A DNA stretch of 64,000 nt, taken from positions 99,718,684 to 99,782,683 of the forward strand of contig NW_026555331.1 of assembly GCF_014898055.3 (NCBI RefSeq), read 5' to 3'. Both the position numbers and the translations under genes were made by a program. The stretch comes from Talpa occidentalis. Taxonomy: Eukaryota > Chordata > Mammalia > Eulipotyphla > Talpidae. This document shows, in pieces, positions 26,201 to 38,200 of the stretch. Each line of letters opens with the position of its first letter. Positions within the stretch are counted from its first letter, which is position 1. Under the pieces are notes generated by a model. That model was not told the DNA's origin, did no database searches, and saw nothing but the letters and a program-made list of their open reading frames with translations.

Positions 26201-29200
26201 TTACATTAGTACTAATTTTCTCAGTTCTTTTCCTTTCTCTCTTCAGATTTTGAGAACACTGAACCAAACATATGTTAACATGAAACAGAAACCCATTTGG
26301 AATGACTTAAACCCTAAAGCTGTGACAACAGATGAACTCTTTGGTTTCATACATCATGCTACCCGAGAATGGAAAGATGGCAAGTAGTAGTCTCCCTTTT
26401 GCGGTGCTAAAAGTATCTTTTTTTCTATCCAGAAAGCCCTTTCTCAGCTCAAGTCAATTTCAGTCATAGTTGTAGATTTACTGTTTACGTGTTGGTGTTA
26501 TTGGAACTATAACAGATCACAACGGCATTTATAACCTATAAATTAAAACTCAATTTGAATAAGTTGTCAATTTGCATTCAGCAGATTCATGCTCAGAGCT
26601 GTGTATTTTATCCCACATCCATTATGTCAGGGCTCCCTGTAAACCGGAAGAGAAGTCAACCCATAAATGCCTCAGGAAACATTTATAAAGGATCTGATAT
26701 AAGACACTAACTGAGTTTTAGGCACACACTGTTCTAGGTGACAGGGACAAAAGTTAGTGGGAGATGTCTCTTGCCCTGAGTATATTCCCTGACAAATATA
26801 TATCTTGGTTAAAACCTCTTATTTCCATTTCAGAAAATTCCCTAACCTTGGTGTCATCCTTGAGTCCTCGCTCACTGTCACTTCCTACTGGGACCTCACA
26901 GCAAATGCTCTAGCCTTTCTCTTTAAAATACTTGTAGTATTCCAGAACTTCTCACTTCTCACTTCTCACAGTTGCCTCATTAGCTCAGGCCACTATCATC
27001 TTTTGGATGCTCTACAGTTTATTTTTTATGGCTGTTTTCAAGATGTTATTTCCTTGCTTAAGTTTTCTACCCTTAGAATCTAACCTTCTCCCAAGGTCTA
27101 GAAGGCTCCTTTGAAATGAGGTTCCCTTTCCCCATCTCTGACCTTATTTCTGGTGCTCTACCCTTGGCTTACAAAATCCATTCACACTGTTCCTGAAACA
27201 TGCCAAGCATTTTCTGAGCCAGGACCCTTGCACTACAGATAGCCATGTGGTTTGTTCCATTATCTTAATAAGGTATCTGGTTAAATCTCACATCAGAGAC
27301 TGTTCCTGTCTGTACAGGTGTGCCTCATCATTCTTCATCCTCTTGTGATGAATATGCTATTTCTTACATTATTTCATTGCTATTTCTTACATTATTCATT
27401 GAATTTGCTTAGCCTAACTTTTTTTTAAGGACTCTGGCAGTCCTTAAATATTAGTTAATGCTGAAAATCTGTGGAAATTGTTCAGATCAGTGACCATTAG
27501 AAAAGACACTAGCTTTTTTATGAATCATGGTAGCAGGTTCTATTACAGTCACTTATTTTTGCATGAGGTACTTCACAGAGGAATTAAAACTTCCACATAT
27601 ATGTATCAAACAGTTTTTCTCAACATATACTTGAATTTGAAAAACCAGCCATTATAAATAGTCCCTGTAACACACACAATGCTTAGACATAGAGTAATAG
27701 CAAAATGTACTATGGATTTAAAATGTTTTTACCTATACATCCTGTTAATATAATGCCAATGACTGTTTCTCAAAGAAATGGATAGCACTTAGAATACTTT
27801 AACTTATGGTCCTTGACTATTATTATATAAAAAAGGGAATAAGTGAAATAAATAGATACTGAATGTGTGTGCATGGAAAAGGATAATGTTTCCATTTGGT
27901 GTAAGTTTTGAGTTTTATGTAAATTACTTTTTAGAAATCCCGCAGCTCTTATTCATGGGGAAGCTTAGACATAGACGTTAAGGAGACTTCTCACAGTTAC
28001 TACATGTTGCCACCAGAGAGAGACAGCAAATTTATCAATAGCACAACTCCATTATATATTAGGATTGTTTATTCAACTTGTAGGTCTCTTCTCATCCATT
28101 CTTCGAGAACAAGCAAGTCTTATGCATGGTGGACCCAAGTGGATAGTCCTGGATGGAGACATTGATCCCATGTGGATTGAATCACTAAATACTGTCATGG
28201 ATGATAACAAGGTGAGTAACACCTGAGGGCTAAGTCTTGAGCACAACTGGAGAGTGTATTAAGAGTTACATTCACTTGTTTATGTTAATACTAGTATGTA
28301 ATCTTTAACCAGATCTTCACTTAATTGCTGTTTTGAAAAGTGACACTTCCCTAATAATTCTCCTTACCTTTCTTGTTAAAAAAAATTATTTGTTTTAAAG
28401 ATTTATTTATTTTTATACAAGATCTGGGATACAGACCAGAGGCATGGGAGGGTGAGAGGATTCACCAGAGACAGAGCGGGGAGCAGAACAGACAGACGAC
28501 CGAAATACACTGCTGAGGGGAGCAGTGGACTCTACAGGAGAGGTCTGCAGCGCCATGTGGGAATCTCCCTGGCCTGCCGGGAATCGAACCCGTGCTGCAG
28601 AGGCTGTGGACAGCTTCACAGTGCTGCGCTCAACCTGCTGCGCCACCGGGGAGGCCCACCTATTAAAAAAATTTAAAAGATACAGGGCCTCCCCGGTGGT
28701 GCAGCGGTTGAGTGCTGGGTTGCGAAGCTGCCCGCAGCCTCTGCAGTGCTGGTTTGATCCCTGGCTGCCGGGAGAGGGTCCCTCATGGCACGCAGACCTC
28801 TCCTGCTGCCCGCTGCTCCCCTCAGCAGTGTACTTCAGTCCTTCTGCCTGTTCTGCTCCCCACTCTGGCTCTGGTGAATTCTCTCACCATCCCGCTCTTC
28901 TGACTGTACCCAGTGCTTGTATAAATAAATAAATAAATCTTTAAAAAAAAATTTAAGAGATACACTTTAATCTGTATACATTTGACCAACTTTAAAGGTG
29001 AAAATATCCAAGAATTTAGTTCATAAATGCTTTACCATTTTCTAAAAGCTATGTATAAACTATTACATTTTATCTTTCACTAAGAATAAGAACAATAGGA
29101 CCTCCCCGGTGGTATAAGGGTTTAAGTCTCAGCACTATGATGCTATCAGTCACTGTAGCACAAGTTTGATCCGCAGCCTGGGAGCTAACCCAACATGGCA

Positions 29201-32200
29201 CAGCAGACCTCTCCTGTCTTGCCTGCTGCTCCCCTCAGCAGTGTATTTCTGTCAATCCACCTGTTCTGCTCCCCACTCTGTCTCTGATGAATCCTCTCAC
29301 CCCAGCCCCTCCCCTTCCCCCACACCTCTGGCCTATACCCCAGCTCTTGTATGCATAAATAAATAAAATCTTTAAAAAAAAATAAGAACAATAAAAGAAG
29401 TTTGTGTCCTGTGTTAACTGATAAAATTTAACTATTGAAATTAAGCAGTTCCTGTGGTGTTGCCAAGCATTTTATTGTAGTTAATCCAGCATTTCCAGCA
29501 AAAACAAAAGGCGATGGTACGAGTCAGTGAGATACCTACCACTCAAGGAACATAAGCTCTGTTGTTAGGGTCTGGAGAAAGAAATCAGTAATCATCGTTG
29601 CTACACAGTAGCATTAGTAACCACCTTAAATTAACAGTAATTACTGCTTTTTTTTAAAAAAAAAGATTTTTATTTATGCATACAAGAACTGGGGTGTAGG
29701 CCAAAGGTGCAGGGGGTTGAGAGGATTCACCAGGGAGAGTGGGGAACAGAACAGGCAGATTGACTGAAATATGCTGCTCAGGAGAGCAGGGGGCGAGACA
29801 GGAGAGGTCTGCTGAGCCATGCAGGTCATCTCCCTGGGGGAGGGATTGAACTCAGGAGGCTACAATAGCTGGCAATAGCTTGATAGTGCTGATATTTTAA
29901 CCCCTGCACCACCAGAGAGACCCCATTACTACTTTTTGAACTAAAACATTTATCATAAAATATAGGTCTGAAATCTTTATACTTGCATGAGTTTCTATAG
30001 GCCAGTTGATACTTGTGGTGTTTCAGAGTCTAAAGAAAGTTTTTTTTTTGTGTGGTATGCAGACCTTTGTATGTAATCAACTCTCAGAACAAATATCTTA
30101 TTTCTGGCTTAGTAATAATTCCCACAGTTATTTAAAGGTTGCCACAGAGAAATTCCTGTTGGCCAGTTTGTTCTTCAGGGGTTCATGAACTCCCCTCATG
30201 GCTGAATTGAGGGCTTTATTTCATATGCACCTTCAGCCTGGACATTGAGCACAGAGCCCAGGGCACTTCTGGGGAAAATACTTTGTGGCGTATGGTGAGT
30301 TAGCAGCACACCTTTGCTTCTGAATGACCAGGCCTCCGTTTATGCTGTGCTGCTCCATCCAGGTGCTGACCTTGGCCAGCAATGAGCGTGTAGCCCTCAC
30401 TCCCTCCATGAGACTGCTCTTTGAGATTCATCACTTAAGTACAGCGACCCCAGCTACTGTTTCCAGAGCTGGTATTCTGTATGTGAACCCACAAGACCTG
30501 GGCTGGAATCCGTGAGTCTTTCTTTTATTTATTATAGTAAAATAGACACAATATAAAATTTACCATTTTTGCTCTTTCTATTGTACAGTTCAGTGGCATT
30601 AGAACATTCATATTGTGCGGCTGTTATGATCATCACATCCAAAAATTTTATCATCTTCTCAAACCTCATACCCATTAAACAGTAACTCCCAATCTTCCCT
30701 GCCCATAGTCCCTCACAACCACCTGTCTTCTTTCCACCTCAGTGGAATCGGAATTCTTTTGGTACCTCAGAATTGGGATCATACAGTGATTGTCCTTTTG
30801 TGATGAGCTTACTTCACATGGAACAATGTCTTCAAGTTTCAGTGTTGTAGCATGTGCCAGAATTTTCTTTTTTAAGACTCAGTTATATTCCATCGTATAC
30901 ATATACCACATTTTGCATTTCTGTTCATTGTTGATGTAGACTTTGTCTGCTTCCATCTTTTAATGGAGCTGTTTAAATAATGCTTCTGTGAACATGAACA
31001 TGTAAATATTTTTTGGAGCCCCAACTTTGAATCCTTTCAGATATATTCCTGAAAATTGAATCGCTGGATCCTATGGTAATTCTATTTTTAATATTTTTAA
31101 AAAGTGCTGTGCTGTTTTTACTGCACCATTTTATGTTCCCACCAACAGTACACAGGTGTTCCAGTTTCTCCATATCCTCGCCAACATTTGTTTTTCTCCA
31201 TGTTTTTTATAATAACCATCCTAATTGGTGTGAAATGCATCTCAGTGTGGTTTTGATTTGTACTTCCCTAATGATTAATCATGGTGGGTGAGAATTTTTA
31301 TTAATTTGTCAGTTGTTTACAATTCTGTATAACTTTGGGGTGACATTTTTATTTCACCATATGTACACATGCTTCACTCACCCTCCACCAAACTTCTCAT
31401 GCCAATACCTCCCACCCCTAGCTCCTCCTGGCTCCTCCCCTCCCCTCTGGTAACCAGTATAGTTTTCACAAAATGTGTAAATTGCTGTGAATTGTTTTTC
31501 ACAATTCACACAACAAAATGTGTGAATTGTTTTTGCTGTGCTTTGCCAGTATATATACATTTTTTGTTATTTTTATGTTCCACAGATAAGTGAAAGCATC
31601 CGACATCTGTCTTTCACTTTCTGACTTATTTCACTTACCATAATCACTTCAAAGCAATTTTGTTCCAAAGATGCTATTTCTTTTGAAATAGCTGAGTAGT
31701 ATTCCATTGAGTATATATTCCACAATTTCTTTTTCCAGGTGTCCATTGATGGGCACTTAACGTTAGTTCTATTACTTGGCAATTATGGAAAAGGCTGCTC
31801 TGAACATAGATGTGCATAAATCTCATTTATTGTCTTTTTTTGTGGAAATGTCTGTTTCAGTTTTTTTCATATTTTTAACTCAAGTTGTTTGGGCTTTTTG
31901 GTTGTGAATATTCCCTTTTTAAAATTTAGGTTTTAAAAATATCAATATATGATTATTAGAAGAAAGTATTGATAATTTAAACTAATTAGATTAATTTATA
32001 GTTAGCACCTGTATGGGTTTGTCATTTTTTTCTATTTTGATGGTCTATCTTTTTATTCTCACTTTATACAACTATTTTGTAGGATAAAATTACATCTATT
32101 GCAAAGGTATGCCACCGAGTCTTGTCATTTTTATTTAGACACTCCCCTATTCATACTTTGTATAAGTTTAGCATTTTTTGAATAAGTGAGAAATAATTGC

Positions 32201-35200
32201 ATGTGGATATATGTATATGCTTTAGTGAGTTTCTATGTATGTATGTACATATATATTTATATTTATATATAAACATTATATATATATACACACACATACA
32301 TACAAACATACCTACACACACACACACACACACACATAAAACAGGCACACATGACAGCAGTAATGCTTTGATTTAGGGCAGTTTATTGTACCCACTTCGA
32401 TGCATACACTTTCAACCATTCGTCCTGGCAGTCACTTTTTACCTTCTCCTGCATTCCCACTGTGAGCTGCAGGAATGTCTCAGCACTGCAGTGAACATGT
32501 GTTTGTGTCCAGTGTGCTGCGTCTGTCAGATACCTGCAAGTTCCCCCTCCACCCTGCTGTGCCCGTGGTGGCTGTCCTGTATGCACGACAGCAGTGGGCT
32601 CCTTGCCCTCTGGCTTCTGGGTGATTTGGCCAATGAGGAGCCCTGGCAGGAAATGAGAGGGAGAGCAGAGAGTGAGGTCGGGCTATTTATTTTCCTGGCT
32701 GCCTCCCTGCAGGGTCACATCAGGATGGCTCTGTCCCTCAGCTTCAGGTCACAGCTCCTCTTAAATCTCTCTGCAAGATTGTTTCCTTCCCTTTTCTGTA
32801 GTCTTGGTTCTCTTGTCCCTGCAGGAATAGGTACAATAACCATGTCTTCATTCTGGCCCCTTGGCACTGAGCTCTCCCTTGCAGTTTCCCTGCTCCCAAT
32901 AGCCTTTTATTGACCCTTTCTTATTATCCTAATTCCAGGATGACATCTGTTCCCTGCTAGACAGCCTGACTAATTTGCTTCTCCAGGCTGCTTTTTATTG
33001 TGTCCTATTTGCTCACTAAAGGTCTCAACCCTTAGCTGTGGCAGAAGAGAGCCATACACAGGCTTTCATGCATAACAAATCTTTATTGAATTTTGCTGAG
33101 TGTAAAAGTGATTTTAAAGTCTAAAATGGAGCGTTCTTCTTGGGCTCATCACTCCTATACACTTCTGTACAGAGAGCAGAGGCGTCACCAAGCCCACTTC
33201 CTTCACGGAACCACTTACTCACCCTCACTACTGGGTATGGTCTGTTTAAATAATAAACCTCACAGTTCCCAAGGCCTACGTGATTCAACCTCAGTAACTT
33301 GGTGTGGAGATTTGTGTGAACAAAAGCTGTCTAGAGCTATTTTTAGCATTTTTACTATTTAAAGAAGGACTTTTGTCCCATAAGTCAAGGGTGCAGGTTG
33401 GCTAGAGACACACCCAGTTTGTATTCCTAAGAAAGGTAAACAACTCTACATTTGCCATTCAGTTTTGTTTTTATAATGGTCTGTGTTATGTTCACGACTG
33501 ATGCACAGTTTCTAATTTTCATGTATGTGACCAGAGTCCCTCCAGGTCATGTTTCAAAATAATAGGAATCTTTTCTAAAAAATATTTTAATGATTTCATC
33601 TCCTGCTAGGAACTTGTTATAAGCTACAAGCATGTAGCTGAAACCTATTTCAGGTTGAGGATTAATTTTTTTCATTTCATATTTATTGGGTGCTTTTTTA
33701 CTTGAATGTCATACTGATAATAATGTGAAATTTTTACGTTCAGTGACGCATTTAATTCTTAATTACCTTCTAAACTTGATATAGCGATTAACTCAATTTT
33801 TCAAATCAGTATCTTGGTATTTCAAATTTCTCCAACTTTTAAATTTCAAAGTATTCAAAATTATAGAAGAGTTGGAGACACTATCCTACCAGATACTCTT
33901 TTCCTACACTCACTGTTTGTTACCATTTTACTCAGTTAGTTTTCACTCTGGCTGTAATACACTTTTATTTCTCAAGCATGGAAATGTTTTGTCCTTTTTT
34001 TGGTTTTTGCTGAATTATCAAAAATATGTTGGAGACGTTATGACACTTCATCCCTGTGTATTTCAGCATTTATCCCCTAAGAGCTAGGTTCTTCTGCATG
34101 AACACAATACAACAAACACACGTTAGCTTATCCTGACACAAAATTACCTAATTATACTTTCAATATTTTCAGTTACCCCAGTAATTTCCTCTGCAGCTTT
34201 TTAAAAAATCTAGTATCAAAACGGATCTTGCAATGCATGTACTTTTCTCTATTTTCTACTGTGATTTAGAACATTCCTCCACTTTTTTTCTTTCATGACA
34301 TTTACAGTTTTGAGGAGAACAAAGCCAGATGTCTCAAAGAATCACCCACCAGTGGTTCCAAAGTGCTGGTTTCTTATTTGAATCATTCTATCTTCATATA
34401 TTAGGTGACAGATTTCTGTAAATAACTTCTCCTCCTCTTCCTCCCAGCTTCCCTCCCTCCCTCCCTTCCTTTTTATTCCTCCCCCTTGCCCTTCTTTTTT
34501 GTAGAATATCATTTTCTGTTTATGCTTTTTCATTTTGTTCAGTGAGTAGTATTCTTTACAAACTTACTGTTTTTGATGCTCAAATTGTCGCAGATTTTCT
34601 CCAGTGGGAGCCAACCCCTCTGTGTTCTCTTTCACATGTCCTCCTAAACCTGGGCTCGCTTTGCTTTCTGGCTCATATTTGCTTTGCTAAATGCCTTGCT
34701 TCTGGCTTGTCTGAGGCATCCCTTACTGATTCAGGTAATGGCCTGATTCAGCCATTTCTTCAAGGTGCCTGAAGAGACTAGATTTTATAAAAGGAGTGGT
34801 ATTAAGAATTCAAGAAGGTATTCCAGTTGTGCTCATTACTACTGCTGTGTCATTGCTCTTAGGCCCTTTCAGTGAGCAGAGTTAGGAAGTATATTTCCTT
34901 AATTTATATTACAGGAACTGGGAAGATGACATGGATAGTGGAGATTAAGAGATACTATGACCATAGTATCTCTGTGGTGTTCCATTTAAGGACAAAGATA
35001 TAGTGTCATTATCACTTAAGCTTCTTAGAATATTTTTGTTAAAATTCACTGAGCTATTTTTAATGATAATTTTATGTCTACGCTTTGCAGGCACTGTGGC
35101 TATCAGGTCAGACAATATCCTTAACATCACATCAGCATGTTTCTAGCTGCAGAAATCATATTCCATTTTAATTCTGAGGTTTCAGTTTACTGGAAGAATC

Positions 35201-38200
35201 CTGGGCAGTTCATACATGTCTGTTGAAATCTTGGGAATTAGAATAAGCATGGTGATTAGAGACAATTTCTGAAAATTAGAATCAGTAAGAATGTTTTCCA
35301 TAAGCCAAATGAACATGCATAGAAGTTGGGAAAACATACAGGAGTGGATTACTTTAGTATTTATTTAAATGAAAATTATTCAAAGTGAGTGTAACACTTT
35401 AAAAGGGTTCTACCCAATGATACATTATCAATACTTAGCATATAATATGTGACAGGAAAGGGGGGGAGCAGCTCTGGAATTTAGTCTGATTCTATAAGAG
35501 ATTACTGCAAAATAGCAAAATAGCAAAAGATCACTGCAAGATCACTTTTTAGAAGCCACAAGTTTACATCATGGATTTTCCTGTTACTTGAGTTTAAAAT
35601 GCTTGTGTTTGCTAATGATAAAGGACTGATCACAAAAATCTGCAAAGAGCTGATGAGACTCAACAACAACAAAGAAAATAATCCAGTCCAAAATGGGCAG
35701 AAGAGCTAAAAAGAAACTTCTCTGAAGAGGAAATGCAAATGGCCAAAAGGCATATGAAAAAATGTTCAACATCACTTGTCATCAGGGAAATGCAAATCAA
35801 AACTACCATGAGATACCATCTTACACCAGTGAGAATGGCACATATTAAAAAAACTAGCAACAACAAATGTTGGCGAGGGTGTGGAGAAAAAGGAACTCTT
35901 CTGCACTGTTGGTGGGAGTGCAAACTGGTCCAACCACTATGGAGTGCTGTGTGGAGATTTCTGGACCTACTAAACATAGAGCTTCCATATGATCCAGCCG
36001 TTCCACTCCTAGGTATTTACCCAAAGGACACAGAAACATCAATTCCAAAGAACACCTGCACCCCTATGTTTATAGCAGCACTGTTTACAATAGCTAAGCT
36101 TTGGAAACAGCCCCAATGCCCAAAAATAGATGACTGGATCAAGAAGATGTGGTACATATATACCATGGAATATTACTCAGCATTCAAAAAAGATAAACAC
36201 ATGCAATTTGCAGCAACATGGATGGCGCTGGAAGGGATCATGCTCAGCGAAATAAGCCAAAAAGAAAAATACCGGATGGTCTCACTCATAGCAAGAATCT
36301 AGAAAACTTAAATAAGGGACCAGGAAAATGAATAACTATAAGAAAGTGAAAATCAAAATCAACAAAAAACTATGAACCAGAGACACTTTTTGGGGGGTGG
36401 GGGGTGGGAGGGGAGGGATTGGGATCAGAATGGGGGATTGCAATTGTATGGGGAATATAAAAATAAAATTTATTATTTAAAAAAAAATAAAATAAAATGC
36501 TTGTGTTTGTTTCTCTAATTCTCTCACCTTCATTGGGTGAGCTTATTGGCTTCTGCCCCTGCAACCCCATTCATTCACCTTTGAGTGCTGTCTGTATTTG
36601 TAAACATACAGGTTCAGAAACTGTAGACATACACTACTGACCAGCATGTCCTAACATCTCCATTTTTCCAGGCCACAGAGAATGGTAGAGAAGCTAATGC
36701 TTGTTGTGAGGGGCAAGTCATTGATAGCTCTGATGAAATCCTGCCATCCTTTATGACAGGATTCCAACCCCAGAGTGCTGAGCAATAGGTGCAAGTTTTC
36801 AGAGGTCTGAAAACTAGCTGCCTAGTTTCCAAATTACAGGGTTTTGACTTCGTGTGATGCACTCACAGCTCTTCTGGAGGAGAGAAGAGAAACATAGCTC
36901 ATTATATGAAAAACATTTGCAAATGCTGAAGAGCCAAAGAGTCTTTGTGAGTGACCCAGATATTGGCAATTAATTAGTTGATGCACTAAAGCATTGAGAT
37001 GTAGCTATTTCCCGAGGCAGGGATGCCAATGTAGTTGATCTCTTGTGTGGGCAAGAAAAAAATAGGCCATTTTATTTAGTGTGTCATTTTCAGTTGCATG
37101 ACCTGTGACAGGAGTATGTTTCACTTGGTCATGATGAAATCTATACCATCCTTTAAAAATAAGGATTTTTTTAAATGAAGGTAGAGAATGACCAACAAAT
37201 GCAGATTTATAGCTTTAGATTTTGCCAAATCTTGATTTCCGAATTTGCTATTTTTCAATGTCTGTTATTATTCTGAATTACAATGCAAACTCTCCTTATT
37301 TTTCAAAAAAAAATGTTTACTCTTTATCCCATGTGGAGTGTTTCACCCTACAGAGAGGTCAATCAGGGGCTAATTTTTTTTTTTTGACAAAATTAGTTCT
37401 TACTGTGTCCACTAGTTTGCTTGAATTCACCTCCTTGCTGGAGCAGCACCTACTATGTGGATGATTTGTACAAGAGCATCCTGTGCATGTGAGCCCGGCA
37501 GTTTTCCATGCTGAGACTTTGGCTGCTGCCAGTCTAGTTCAATGAAGTAGGTATCCCCTTTCATTAGTTGCCAAGTCCATATTCCTTTCTGGGGCTACAT
37601 GGAGGCTGCTCCTCCTGGTTGTCTCTGCTCCCACAGAGTCCTGAAGAAACTTTGTCAGGAGTTTGGGAAGGGATTTGTTATACCACCTGGCTGTCAGCTC
37701 CTGAGTGCTAATGTGTGCTGCTGCCTTTAAGAGCTGCACAGAGGCAGGGCCAGAACTGAACCCAGTTCTCCCAGTTCCACTAACTCTGTGCTATTGAATC
37801 ACATTTACTGAAAATTTGTTGCATGTCAAATTTTTAAGCACATTATACCCGAGAACTCATTTAACCCAGAACTACTGTAGGAGGTCCATATTATTATTAT
37901 CACTGTTGGCAAATGAAAAACTTCAGGAGCAGAAAGATTAGGTTAACTTGAAACAGTTACAAAACGATGGGACTTGTATGCAGATCCAAGCAATCTGACT
38001 TTAGAGCATCATCAATCTCAACAGCACACACACACACAGACAGAGAGAGAAAGAGAGAGAGACACACACACACTCACACACACGCAAGCACACAAGCTCT
38101 GCACACTTGGATTCCACTTCTGGCAGCTGATATGCAATAAAATCGGTAGCTGAGGGCTAAGTGAAACCCCATACCATCATCTCCAACAAATAACACTTCC

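Larger units (their letters stand above)
24192..26246 (+). other. DNAH11: Intron e9-e10
   Basis: GT-AG, 2.1 kb. It holds two adjacent hAT-type DNA transposon remnants (25575-25932) and a faint MIR-like stretch near 24735-24840. Confidence 0.75.
28212..30362 (+). other. DNAH11: Intron e11-e12
   Basis: GT-AG, 2.2 kb. Four SINEs lie within 1.5 kb, in order -, +, +, -. 29940-30360 holds nothing recognised. Confidence 0.85.

Noticed and set aside
28525..28932. 135-codon open frame on + strand
   Set aside because: It runs across two oppositely oriented SINEs; protein-like text is SINE translation.
31330..31460. Promoter-like C-rich stretch
   Set aside because: It corresponds to the antisense C-rich part of an old L1 3' UTR.
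32386..32913. 175-codon open frame as a possible gene
   Set aside because: No recognisable domain, low-complexity L/S-rich, no sign of splice or promoter structure. Kept only as an unexplained block.
35660..35977. 105-codon minus-strand frame, with relatives at 38336-38797 and 53920-54255
   Set aside because: All are antisense readings of the same L1 ORF2 C-terminus.
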